64,000 bases of DNA from Elephas maximus indicus (lineage: Eukaryota > Chordata > Mammalia > Proboscidea > Elephantidae), in NCBI RefSeq assembly GCF_024166365.1, contig NC_064821.1, positions 52,727,093 through 52,791,092 of the forward strand. Direction: 5' to 3'. A program made the translations under genes and the position numbers. The notes beneath the pieces are model-generated. The model did not search any database, was not told the DNA's origin, and saw only the letters and a list, made by a program, of their open reading frames with translations. This document shows, one piece after another, positions 32,691-42,556 of the stretch. Positions within the stretch are counted from its first letter, which is position 1, and each line of letters starts with the position of its first letter.

Positions 32691-32989
32691 TCTTGCTTTT
32701 ATACAAGTTAAATGTATTTTAAAAACTTATATACCCCCATCACACAGTTTTGAATTTATATTTAAAAATTTTCATCCCAAGTTTAAATAGTTGCAAAAGA
32801 TATAATTTCCAGTACATTGTAGATGTTGGCATTTTAAAACAAATGGCCATTTATGCACTTCCCAACTCCTCATAAGATTTGGTTTCTTGGTTTGGAGGTT
32901 TAGAGTCATCGTTTCATGAAATATTCCAGTCAATTGACCTAATATCATGTTCAGTACTTCTGTTCTACCTTCTACCTCATTGCATGATG
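32691..32989. other. AT-rich unique sequence
   Basis: No gene or repeat recognised. Confidence 0.5.
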
Positions 32990-33655
32990 CCTGGGGTCAT
33001 AAAACCTTGCAAGTTGTCATCCAAGGGACAGCAATTGGTCTCTATTCACCTGGATCAACACAGGAAGGAGAGTCAGAAATAAGAGGAGGAAATGGAATGT
33101 ATGGTGAATTGCCTTCGTGAACAACTGCCTCCTTTGGCCTGAGATCAGGTGAACCGGATGATGCCTGGCTACCATTACTGAGCATTTTGATCAAAGATTC
33201 TATAGAAAAATCCTGATCAAAAGGGAGAAAATGCAGAACAGAATTTCAACTTATCATGGAATTTAGGCTTTCTGCAGACTTTGAGGCTAGATGAACCCCT
33301 GAAACTATCGCCCAAAGATCATCTTTAACCACAAACAAAAACAACCCCTTAAGTTTTCTTAAAACCGAACAATAGTTTACCTTAGTAAAGAATGTTCGCC
33401 TTGAGCATTGTGGTCTTTTAAAAACTATGTGGGGTCAAATTGACAACAGCAATTTGAAAGATTCAACAGGAAATTTAGGGGGCAGTGAGTTTATGTTGAT
33501 GGGGGAGGAACAACTCAGAAAAGGAAGATAAAAATGGTTGTACAACTTGAAGAATGTTATCAATGTCACTGAATTGTACACGTAGAAATTGTTGAATTGC
33601 TGAATGTTCTGTTGTGTACATTCTCAACAACAAAAAAGAAAATAAAATACATTTA
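32990..33655 (+). mobile_element. L1 3' end (family C, copy 5), uninterrupted
   Basis: The cleanest copy of this 3' UTR: GCAATTGGTCTCTATTCACC, GGCTACCATTACTGAGCATT, GCAGTGAGTTTATGTTGATG, CACTGAATTGTACACG and an A-rich end. It serves as the reference for the other four copies. Confidence 0.85.
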
Positions 33656-34387
33656 AAACAATAAAGCAAATGGTCACATCACTCTTAAATATAGCCAATA
33701 GCGTCTGAAAATCATAGCAATTTGACACTGTCCCTCATCTGTTTAAAGAGGTATATATTTTTATAATTATAAATCTTAGGTTGATTACACTATCGAATGT
33801 CCCTGTAACAAAATATATGAATAAAAATAGAAATTAACACTTTTTAATTATCTAAGAAATTTTTTTCTGGATTAGATCATTATTACAATTATTATTATAC
33901 AATTTATACACTGATACAAATATTACCAGTTTTAACAAATGGTTATTAAAAATAAAAGTAAATTTTTATTGGAAATGTAGTACTTAATGAGATTAAGTGT
34001 GTGAGGAAAGGTATTCACGTAAATAAGAATATTGGGATGGAAGGAATTTTGTTATTTCACTTTGGACTTCTGAATTATTTGTCAAAGATTACATGATGAT
34101 AGATCATTACAAAGCTGATGACTAGAATAGATCATCCTTCAATTTTACTGGGGAAAAAGAATTGGAAACCACTTGATTTGTAAAAGGATAAGTCACTGAG
34201 TTATTTGAGCCGTTTATCATTTCTGGAGAGTATACCAAAAAGGCATTACCAAGACTTACTACCTATTACTCTTTCACTTAGAGGCACTTTGTTTAATTGG
34301 ATATACTAAAAAACAGTTGCAAATATAAAAACATTGCTCATTTCAATACGCCTTTGCCAAGGCATTGGTAAGTTGATTTTACCGTAT
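33656..34387. other. AT-rich unique sequence
   Basis: Very AT-rich with ATTATTATAC-type stretches; no gene or repeat family recognised. Confidence 0.5.
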
Positions 34388-34558
34388 CAAAAAACCGAAA
34401 AACACCAAATTCATCTGGTCCATTTTGACTCATAGAGACCCTGTAGGACAGAATAGAACTGTCCTATAGTATTTCCAAGGAGCAGCTGGTGGGTTCGAAC
34501 TGCTGATCTTTTGGTTAGCAGCCAAGCTCTTAACCACTGCACCACCAGGGCTCCTTTA
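34388..34558 (-). repeat. AfroSINE (type 1), antisense
   Basis: GAGACCCTGTAGGACAGAAT, CCAAGGAGCAGCTGGTGGGT, GATCTTTTGGTTAGCAGCCA and CACTGCACCACCAGGGCTCC. Confidence 0.92.
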
Positions 34559-34579
34559 TCTGATCACATGCTTTAAATT

Positions 34580-34672
34580 TCTTCTTTTTTTAAAAACTTT
34601 TTATTGTACAATAGGTGAAAGTTTCCTGAGCAAATTAGTTTCCCATTTGATAGTTTGTATATAAAATGTTCC
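34580..34672 (-). mobile_element. Short L1 3' end (family B), antisense
   Basis: TTTTTATTGTACAATAGGTG, AAAGTTTCCTGAGCAAATTA and GTTTCCCATTTGATAG: only the last ~90 bases of a family B L1. Confidence 0.75.
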
Positions 34673-34764
34673 ATTTTAAATTTATTTTTACAAAAACTCA
34701 TAGGGCTACAGATTTAGCTCATTGAATTAATATATTAGGGTTCACCAGAGAAATAGGAAACGTG

Positions 34765-35663
34765 TGCATCAGCGTTGATTCCTTTCACCATCTTATTCAA
34801 TCTGTCTGCTGAGCAAATAATCCAAGAAACTTAACTATACGAAGAAGAATGGGGCATCGGGATTGGAGGAAGACTCATTAACAATCTGTGATATGCAAAT
34901 GACACAACCTTGATTGCTGAAAGCCAAGAGGACTTGAAGCACTTATTGATGAAGATCAAAGACTAGGGCTTTAGTATGGATTGCACCTCAACATGAAGAA
35001 AACAAAAATCCTCACAGCTGGACTAATAAGCAACATTATGATAAATGAAGAAAATATTGATTTTGTCAAAGATTTCATTTTACTTGGATCCACAATCAAT
35101 GTCCATGGAAGCAGCAGTCAGGAAATCAGATGATGTATTGCATTGGGCAAATCTGCTGCAAAAGACCTCTTTAAAGTATTAAAAAGCAAAGATGTCACTT
35201 TGAGGACTAAGATGTGCCTGACCCAAGCCTTGATATTTTCAATCACCTCATATGCATGCCAAAGCTAGACAATGAATCAGGAAGACCGAAGAGGAATTGA
35301 TGCCTTTGAATTGTGGTGTTGGTGAAGAATATTGAATATACCATGGACTGCAAGAAGGATGAACAAATCTGTCTTGGAAGAAGTACAACCTGAACGCTCC
35401 TTAGAAGCAAGGCTGGCGAGATTACATCTCACATACTTTGGACATGTTATCAGGAGGTATCAGTCCCTGGAGAAGAATATCATGCTTTGTCAGCAAAAAA
35501 GAGGAAGACCCTCAACGAGGTGAATTGACACAATGACTGCAACGATGGGCTCAAATATAACAACAATTGTGAGGATGGTGCAGGACTGGGCAGTGTTTCA
35601 TTCTGTTATACACAGGGTTGTTACAAGTCTGAATTGACTCGATAGCACCTAACAACAACAACA
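34765..35663 (+). mobile_element. RTE LINE 3' part, sense
   Basis: Begins in the reverse transcriptase region and ends CACCTAACAACAACAACAAA, the RTE tail. The reverse transcriptase box at 34892-34903 reads Tyr-Ala-Asn-Asp, so the first catalytic Asp is lost. A C-terminal open stretch remains at 35332-35523. Dead copy. Confidence 0.88.
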
Positions 35664-35699
35664 AAAGAAACAGAAGCAGTAAGGCATGTATATCTTTAT

Positions 35700-35762
35700 A
35701 TTTTACATATAGACAACACACACACATATGTGTGTATGTGTGTGTGTATATATACACACATA
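35700..35762. repeat. CA/TG/TA simple repeat, partly self-complementary
   Basis: ACACACACATATGTGTGT followed by ATGTGTGTGTATATATACAC: alternating purine-pyrimidine sequence that is self-complementary in part. Lies in the simple-repeat zone of the LTR. Confidence 0.85.
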
Positions 35763-36160
35763 CTCATAGTGACCCCACAAGACAGAGAAGAACTGCCCCA
35801 AATGGTTTCCAAAGCTGTGATCTTTAAGGAAAGAAGCTTTAGTGACTCAGTGGTTAAGTGTTCGGCTGCTAACTGAAAGGTTGGCAGTTGGAACCCACCA
35901 GCTGTTCCACGGGAGAAAGGCATGGCAGTCTGCTTCCGTAAAGTTTACAGCCTTGGAAACCCTATGGGGCAGTTCCACTCTATCCTATAGGGTCACTATA
36001 AGTTGGAATTGACTCATTGGCAATGGGTTCTGGTTTTTGGTAATCTTTACGGAAGCCAACTGCCACATATTTCTCCTGTGGAGAGGCTGGTGAATTCGAA
36101 CTGCCAACCATTGGGTTAACAGTTGAGTGCTTTAATCACTGGGCTACCAAGCCTCATATA
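35763..36160 (-). repeat. AfroSINE (type 1), antisense, split by another SINE
   Basis: Left part to 35830 (GTGACCCCACAAGACAGAG), right part from 36042 (ATCTTTACGGAAGCCAACTG; TGCCAACCATTGGGTTAACA; CACTGGGCTACCAAGCCTC). TGATCTTTAAGGAA and TAATCTTTACGGAA flank the insertion (12/14). Confidence 0.88.
35831..36041 (+). repeat. AfroSINE (type 1), sense, inside an antisense SINE
   Basis: GCTTTAGTGACTCAGTGGTT head, AACTGAAAGGTTGGCAGTTG, AAAGGCATGGCAGTCTGCTT and CAATGGGTTCTGGTTTTTGG tail: nearly full length. Confidence 0.92.
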
Positions 36161-36800
36161 TATATATACATGCTGTACCTAATGTGTATATATATATAGA
36201 GAGAGCAAGAGAATTATTTTAAGGAATTGGCTTACACAATTATGGTGGGCTGGCAAATCCAAAATCCGTAGGTCAGGCAATAGGCTGAATATTACTGTAG
36301 TCTTGCATCCCAAAATCCATAGATCAGGTGAGGGGAAGAGTGGAGAAGTTCAGGTGAAATGTCCATTTCAAGTCTGGAGGCAAATTACACCACAGGGAAA
36401 ACTCCCTTTTTGCTATTAAGGCCTTCAGCAGATTGGATGAGGCCCACCCACATTATGAAGGGTGATCTGCCTTCCTTAAGGAAACTGATTTAATCACACA
36501 TTAATACTTCATAACATCATCTAGACTAGTGTTTGATCAAAAAACTGGGCACCAAAGCCTAACCAAGTTAACACATAAAATTAACCATCACAATTAATGG
36601 GAAATCGCAGCTATAAAATCTGATTGCCAAAGCCAGTCCTCTCTATCAAACAAACTGTTATGGATTGAATTGTGCCCCACCCCACCAAAAAAAGGATGTG
36701 TTGAAGTCCTAACCTCTGTACCTGTGAATGTGACCCTCTTTGGAAACAGCGTTTTTGAAAATGTTATCAATTAGGTTAACGGGAGGTCATATTGGAGTAG

Positions 36801-36957
36801 ACAAACCTATTGCCGTCGAGTCAATTCTGACTCATAGTGACCCTATAGGACAGAGAACTGCCCCATAGCATTTTCAAGGAGCACCTGATGGATTTGAATT
36901 GCTGACCTTTTGGTTAGCAGCCATAGCTCTTAACCACTAAGCCACCAGGGTTTCCCC
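36801..36957 (-). repeat. AfroSINE (type 1), antisense, 9-bp TSD
   Basis: CAAACCTATTGCCGTCGAGT, GACCCTATAGGACAGAGAAC, GCTGACCTTTTGGTTAGCAG and GCCACCAGGGTTTCC. TTGGAGTAG lies at 36792-36800 and 36958-36966. Confidence 0.93.
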
Positions 36958-37229
36958 TTGGAGTAGTGTGGGTCCTAATCCTATATGACTAGTGTCCTTA
37001 GAAAAGGAGAAGATACATAGAGGTGGACAGACAGAGAGAGGGCAGCCATGTGATGATAGAGGCAGGTGCTGCAAGCCAAGGAACACCAGGGATAGCCGGG
37101 ATCCACTAGAAGCTAGGAAAGAGGCATGGAACAGTTTCTCTCTCAGTGCCCTCAGAAGGAATCAACACAGCCAATGCCCTGATTTGGACTTCTAACGTCT
37201 GGAACCGTGAGGTAATAAGTTTTTTGTTC

Positions 37230-37688
37230 TTACGTTGTTGTTGTTGTTAAGTGCCATTGAGTCAGTTCAGACTCATAGCAACCCCATGTACAAAAGAAAC
37301 GCTGCCATCCTCACAATTATTGCTATGTTTGAGACCATTGTTGCAGTCACTGTGTCAATCCATCTCCTTGAGGATCTTCCTCTTTTTCACTGGCCCTCAA
37401 GCATGATGTCCTTCAGGGACTGATCCCTACTGATAACATGTCCAAAGTATGTAAGATGTAGTCTCGCCATCCTTGCTTCTAAGGAGCATTCTGGCTGTAC
37501 CTCTTCCAAGACAGATCTGTTCATTTTTCTGGCAGCCCATAGTATATTCAATATTCTTCACCAACACCACAATTCAAAGGCATCAATTCTTTGGTCTTCT
37601 TATTCACTGTCCAGCTTTCACATGCATATGAGGTGATTGAAAACATCATGGTTTGGGTCAGGTACACCTTAGTCCTCAAGGTGACATC
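37230..37688 (-). mobile_element. RTE LINE 3' end, antisense
   Basis: TTGTTGTTGTTGTTAAGTGC, ACTGTGTCAATCCATCTCCT, CATAGTATATTCAATATTCT and CCTTAGTCCTCAAGGTGACA; about the last 460 bases. Confidence 0.88.
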
Positions 37689-37746
37689 TGTTGTAAGTCA
37701 CTCAATTTGTGGTATTTTGTTATAGCAGCCTTAGGGAACTAAGACA

Positions 37747-38225
37747 CTAAGCAACCAAATCAGACTTTGTTTCTGTCAAGAGTCTAACTTTATTTTCAAT
37801 TCAAAGTAATGTGTTAATTAATATACACCTTCTTGACAAGCACCATGCTTCTAAATTCTAACATGGATAGAACGATAAGGCAGGGAGTCTTGGCCACGAG
37901 TTTATCTCCTGTTTGAAACAAAGTGCTGTTTCCTCCATTGTTCGTTTCCATCTCTCTTAGATTTGGTTTCCCAGGGTTCTCCCTTGACAGCAAGGCATCC
38001 CGGGTCAAGAGCCAGGGTGTAAAAGAGGCCAAGTCATAAAATTAAAATTGTTCTCACTCCTGCCACATGAATTCAAAATAACTCAACATGGATCAAAATA
38101 CCTCAACTCTAAAGCTAGATTACACACTTAACAGAAATATCAATACACCAGGAGAAGACACAAAACTCCACAGCTAATTTATGGTGCTCTGCTATAAAAA
38201 AAAAAAAATTTTTTTTTCTTTCTTT
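37747..38225. other. Unique sequence, nothing recognised
   Basis: No gene or repeat recognised; ends in an A-run/T-run pair at 38196-38218. Confidence 0.5.
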
Positions 38226-38285
38226 GCTATAGGGTCGCTATGAGTCGGAATTGACTTGACAGCAGTGAGTTTGGTTTGAGTTTTG
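38226..38285 (+). repeat. AfroSINE 3' part, sense
   Basis: GCTATAGGGTCGCTATGAGT, CGGAATTGACTTGACAGCAG and GAGTTTGGTTTGAG. Confidence 0.85.
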
Positions 38286-38296
38286 GCTTAAAGGCA

Positions 38297-38455
38297 TCTA
38301 CCCATTGCCATCCAGCTGATTCCAACTCATAGTGACCCTAAAGGACAGAGTAGAACTCCCCCATAGAACAGCCCAAAGAGTGGCTGGTGGATTCAAACTG
38401 CCAACCATTTGTTTAGCAGGTGAGCTCTTAACCACTGTGCCACCAGAGCTCCAAA
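38297..38455 (-). repeat. AfroSINE (type 1), antisense
   Basis: CCCATTGCCATCCAGCTGAT, GACCCTAAAGGACAGAGTAG, GAGCTCTTAACCACTGTGCC and ACCAGAGCTCC. Confidence 0.9.
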
Positions 38456-38510
38456 AGGAGGCTACACATACACCAATATTTTGAATTGTCCCTAAGTTGC
38501 CCTCAGAGGG

Positions 38511-38957
38511 CTTTAACAAACAGAAATTTATTTTTTCACGGTCTAGTAGGATAAAAGTCCAAACTCAGGGTGCCAGCTCCAGGGGAAGGCTTTCTCTCTC
38601 TGTTGGTTCTGGAGGAAGGTCCTTGTCATCATCAGTCTTCACCCAGACTAGGAGCTTCTCCATGCAGGAACCCCAGGTCCAAAGGATGCGCTCTGCTCCT
38701 GGTGCTTCTTTCTTGGTTGTATGAGGTCCTCCTGTCTCTCTGCTAGCTTCTCTCTTTTCTATCTCAAAAGAGATTGGCTTAAGACATTATCTAATCTTGT
38801 AGATCTCATCAATATAACTGCAGCTAATTCATCTCATTAACATCATAGTGATAGGATCTAGAACACAGGGAAATCACATCAGATAACAAAATGGTAGACA
38901 GTCGTGACCTAGCCAAGTTGACAGATATTTTGGGGGGACACAATTCAAACCACGACA
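38511..38957 (-). mobile_element. MaLR-type LTR, antisense, 5' edge missing
   Basis: CTTTAACAAACAGAAATTTA, CCAGCTCCAGGGGAAGGCTT, CAAAAGAGATTGGCTTAAGA and ACACAATTCAAACCACGACA. Same subfamily as 14191, 21614 and 24321 but lacks the outer ~60 bases at the left. Confidence 0.82.
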
Positions 38958-39126
38958 GAGGGTTTTATACCCCTTGGGCAATGCACCATTGTAGGATTTA
39001 GAATGATTGAGAGGTTTGTTTTTCTCTAGCAAAGTAAAGGAAGAACAATTGTAAAATGGGAGGTAGATCCACCTTAGCAAAGAGAAGACATGTTAGTTGA
39101 GAATCTTTACTTTTCCTGCCCATTTC

Positions 39127-39475
39127 TGTCGTTCTTGTTAGCTGCTGTCAAGTCGATTCCCAACTCACGGCAAATCCATGTACAAGGGATGGAAATGTGG
39201 TCCGGTCCTACGCCATCCCCGTGGGATTAGACAATGTTCCGCTCTGATCCATAGGGTTTTGATTGGCTAATTTTCAGAAATAGATCTTCAATCCTTTATT
39301 TCTAGTCTTAGTCTAGAAAATCTGCTGAAACGCATTCAGCATCATAGCAACGCACAAACCACCACTGAAAGACAGACAGATGGTGACTACACGTGATGTG
39401 CGTTGGCTGGGAATTGAACCCAGGTCTCTTGCATGGAAGGTGAGAATTCTACTTCTGATTGCCGCCTGCCCATTT
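39127..39475 (-). repeat. tRNA-Gly-headed SINE, full length, antisense
   Basis: In element order it has a tRNA-Gly-like head (antisense B box GGAATTGAACC at 39410-39420), a body from the RTE 5' region (CATCATAGCAACGCACAAAC) and an RTE-like 3' end (GTTCTTGTTAGCTGCTGTCA). The only copy here with all three parts in one piece. Confidence 0.75.
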
Positions 39476-39589
39476 GTATCCTTTTGGAAAGCTGATGCTG
39501 TCTCCACTGGTGTGCTACCCCATTTGGAAGACTGCTGTTCTACTTCATTAACTCATTTTATTTTTTTGTAACAGTGTAACCATTACTTA

Positions 39590-39755
39590 CTTTATTAATA
39601 TCTGTACCGATCTATCTCCCCCACAAAATATAAGTGACTCAGAAACAGGGACTTGGATGTCTTATTCCCTGCCATGTCTTTAGAGCCTAGGACACTGCCA
39701 AGCATGCATTCAATATTCACCAGATAGTTGTTGAATGAAAGAATAAGTAATCTGT
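39590..39755 (+). repeat. L2 LINE 3' end
   Basis: ATCTATCTCCCCCACAAAAT, CAGGGACTTGGATGTCTTAT, CTTTAGAGCCTAGGACACTG and AGATAGTTGTTGAATGAAAG. Confidence 0.85.
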
Positions 39756-40670
39756 GTCGTGGTTCCCTGCTGTTAGTGCCAATAACAAAAAGGTGATTAG
39801 GCTTCCTGGCTCTGCTAAAGAAAACAACTAAAGTCTATTTTCCAGAAACTTTCCTTTGCCTCTCCCCCATCTTCAGAAACCTTAAACCTACATCTCCAAG
39901 GCAAGGAAAGTTCTTGCCTCTCCAAATCCAGAAGGACATGGGCGGGGGAGGGGTATGGACTGTGGATATTAGTCTGCTAACATAAAGGCTGTTTTCTTCC
40001 AGTTTTATTAAATTTTAATCCTTTTCCTGTTTTCTTGTCTTGGCCAAAGCCATCTCTTGGCAGATACTAAAGTCTGAATATTTGAATTAGATTCCTGAAT
40101 GGTGATTAAAACAGATTTGGAACTTCAACAAAAGAGATTCTAAAATATCAACAAAATTCAGACTATTCCAAAGAGATTGTGCCCACTGGAGGCAAGAGGG
40201 ACGGAGGCTCGTCCTGTGGGTGTCTTGGCCTGATTTTCCGGGAGGTACAGTCTGCTCTGGGGAGGAAATTTCAGGCTGGTGTCACACAAGTATTGTGGTG
40301 GCTGTTTGTTGTCATTCCCCTCAGGAAGTGGGCAGAGGCTGGCAGAATAAAGGGTCAGCCTTAGGGCACACAGACATGCCTGTGGATAGGCATCTTCACT
40401 GACACAGAGGCCTTATCACAATCATTTTCACAAATCCAGTTTCCACCTAGGAAAACTGAGGCAGGGAAAGGCTGGGATTGATGTCTTTCAAGGCCACTGC
40501 CCTTGAAAACAGCAGTAAAATAAACACCACCTCCCTCCTAGCCCTGTCCCTGCTTGACTTACCAAGCTTCTCACACTGAAATGCCTTCATTCAGATTGTT
40601 TTCCAAGCCCGGTGCTGAGTGTTCATCATGAAGGGCCCTCTGAACACACCAATAAAAGGAGCTCTATGTG
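39756..40670. other. Repeat-poor unique sequence
   Basis: Nine hundred bases without a recognised repeat or gene. The open stretch at 40179-40402 has no family features. Confidence 0.5.
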
Positions 40671-40677
40671 TGGATTG

Positions 40678-40830
40678 GAGCCCTGGTGGTGTAGTGGTTA
40701 AAGAGCTCGGCTGCTAACCAAAAGGTCGGCAGTTCAAATCCACCAGTGCCCCTTGGAAACACTATGGGGCAGTTCTACTCTGTCCTATAGGGTCACCATG
40801 AGTCGGAACAGACTCAATGGTACCCAACAA
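40678..40830 (+). repeat. AfroSINE (type 1), sense
   Basis: GGAGCCCTGGTGGTGTAGTG, CTGCTAACCAAAAGGTCGGC, GCCCCTTGGAAACACTATGG and a tail CAATGGTACCCAACAACAAC, i.e. an RTE-like AAC ending. Well preserved. Confidence 0.93.
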
Positions 40831-40834
40831 CAAC

Positions 40835-41035
40835 ATGTGTGGTGCAGTGGTTAAGCGCTCGGCTGCTAACTGAAAGGTCAGTTGTTTGAACCCATCAACC
40901 GCTCTGAAGGAGAAAGATGTGGCAGTCTGCTTCCGTAAAGATTTACAACCTTGGAAAGCCTGTGGAGCAGTTCTACTCTGTCCTACAGGGTCACTGCGAG
41001 TGGGAATCATATCTATGGCAGTGGGTTTGTTTTTT
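40835..41035 (+). repeat. AfroSINE (type 1, long form), sense
   Basis: GTGGTGCAGTGGTTAAGCGC, AACTGAAAGGTCAGTTGTTT, AGAAAGATGTGGCAGTCTGC and a GCAGTGGGTTTG tail. It follows the previous copy directly. Confidence 0.92.
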
Positions 41036-41711
41036 TATGTGTGGATTGGTCTCAATTATAAAATCGTCTACCTATACCAATTCTTGTCTGTCCATTCAAA
41101 ACTCAGTGTTGATTGAAAAAAAAAAAAAAAAAAAAACCTGACTCCATGCTTCTAACCCATGGAAGTGATTGGTACCCTTTACAGCTCAAACCATCAGTGA
41201 TACCTGAATTCAAATCAACTGCTGAATTCAGCCAACTTTTTAAACTTTTGGTGGGGACAGGGTAGTTTGAAAATCAGCAATTTGTTGCTGTGGGGGAAAA
41301 AAAAATCAGCAGTGGCCTGAGTTCTTTTTGTGTTTATTTGGTGTAGTGTGGAGCCAACATCAGATTTAGAGTATATAAAATGGGGTGTTTCAGCGTCCCC
41401 GTGAGGGTGACGTTCACACCCTTGTCCGGGGGTTGGAACTCTCGGTTCTCCTAGAGTCTGTGGATCTCACTCTGCACACTTGCCCAGGTCCAGGGCAGAG
41501 GCCCACCGGTTCCCCAAAGAGCACAGGGGCCTGTTGATTCACAGCATTGAGTGTTTTCCTTATTGCTTCAAGCAACAGCCTGATGCTTTGAATAGACTAG
41601 TGAAAAGCTGAACGTCACACCTTATTTTTTTGTGCTAAGACAGCCACTGGGTCTCGCCTCAAACACTGAAAATACAGTCCATAAAGATTCAGCCTTCCTC
41701 TACTAAAGTGC
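41036..41711. other. Unique sequence with oligo(A)
   Basis: Oligo(A) at 41118-41136; otherwise no gene or repeat recognised. The 41390-41530 part is somewhat GC-rich. Confidence 0.5.
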
Positions 41712-41929
41712 CACCACTCATCTATCAATTGGTTGAACTGCGGTGGCTTATGTGTTGCTATGATGCCTGAAGCTATGCCACTGGTATTTCAAATACCAGC
41801 AGGGTCACCCATGGCAGACAGATGTCAGTGGAGCTTCCAAACTAAGACAGACTAGGAAGAAAGGCCTGGCGATCTACTTCCAAAAATTAGCCAATGAGAA
41901 CTCTATGGATCACAACAAATATTGTCTGA

Positions 41930-42160
41930 CAAGCCCATAAAACAAAATGAGACTAAATAAGCACACCAGCCCAGGGGCAAAGATGAAAAGGCAGGAAGGG
42001 GTAGGAAAGCTGGTAATGGGGAACCCAATATTGAGAACGGGAGAGGGTGGACGTGTGGGGTTGGCAGCCAATGTTACAAAACAATATGTGTATTAATTGT
42101 TTAATGAGAAACTAGTTTGCTCTGTAAACCTTCATCTAAAGTACAATTTTTTAAAAAAAG
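41930..42160 (+). mobile_element. L1 3' fragment (family B), sense, 12-bp TSD
   Basis: CAGCCCAGGGGCAAAGATGA, GGTAATGGGGAACCCAA and AAACTAGTTTGCTCTGTAAA, ending A-rich. AATATTGTCTGA (41918-41929) and AATATTGCCTGA (42161-42172) flank it, 11/12. Confidence 0.9.
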
Positions 42161-42182
42161 AATATTGCCTGATACAGTGCTG

Positions 42183-42284
42183 GAGCCCTGGTGGCACAAT
42201 GGTTAAAGTGCTCAGCTGCTAACTGAAAGGTTGGTGGTTTGAATGTACCAGCTGCTCCACAGGACAAAGATGTGGCAGTCACAC
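42183..42284 (+). repeat. AfroSINE (type 1) head half, sense
   Basis: GGAGCCCTGGTGGCACAATG, AACTGAAAGGTTGGTGGTTT and ACAAAGATGTGGCAGTC; inserted between GTGCTGG and GAAGATGAG of the RTE derivative. Confidence 0.88.
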
Positions 42285-42378
42285 TCGAAGATGAGCCCCC
42301 TAGATTGGAAGGCACTCAAAATACACGGAGGCTGGCAACAATGGACTTGACCATACCAACGATTATGAAGATGGCATA

Positions 42379-42556
42379 AAAAAAGAAAAAAACAAAAACA
42401 AAACACATTGCTATCAAGTAGATTCTGAGTCATAGCAAACCTGCAGGACAGAGTAGAACTACCCGACAGGGTTCCCAAGGAGCAGCTGGTGGATTCAAAC
42501 CGTTGACGTTTTGGTTAGTCACTGTAGCTCTAAACCACCAAGCCACCAGGTTTCCA
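42379..42556 (-). repeat. AfroSINE (type 1), antisense, perfect 11-bp TSD
   Basis: AACACATTGCTATCAAGTAG, GTTCCCAAGGAGCAGCTGGT and ACCACCAAGCCACCAGG. AAGATGGCATA lies at 42368-42378 and 42557-42567. Confidence 0.93.

Larger units (their letters stand above)
34731..36592 (-). mobile_element. LTR with perfect 5-bp TSD (ATTAA), antisense, with nests
   Basis: Left edge TATATTAGGGTTCACCAGAG and right edge CATAAAATTAACCATCACA; ATTAA lies at 34726-34730 and 36593-36597. Contains GGAATTGGCTTACACAATTA and GATTGGATGAGGCCCACCCA. The class is that of 27553-28265. An RTE copy, a simple repeat and two SINEs (one inside the other) were inserted later. Confidence 0.85.
36656..37746 (+). mobile_element. MaLR-type (MLT1-like) LTR with two nested insertions
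   Basis: Starts TGTTATGGATTGAATTGTGC; ends GTTATAGCAGCC, then GGGAACTAAGACA. Related to 11271-11716. An AfroSINE and an antisense RTE 3' end split it into three parts. Confidence 0.85.

Noticed and set aside
38506..38962. GAGGG on both sides of the LTR at 38511-38957 as a 5-bp duplication
   Set aside because: The LTR lacks its outer ~60 bases on the left, so a true duplication should not be adjacent; probably coincidence.
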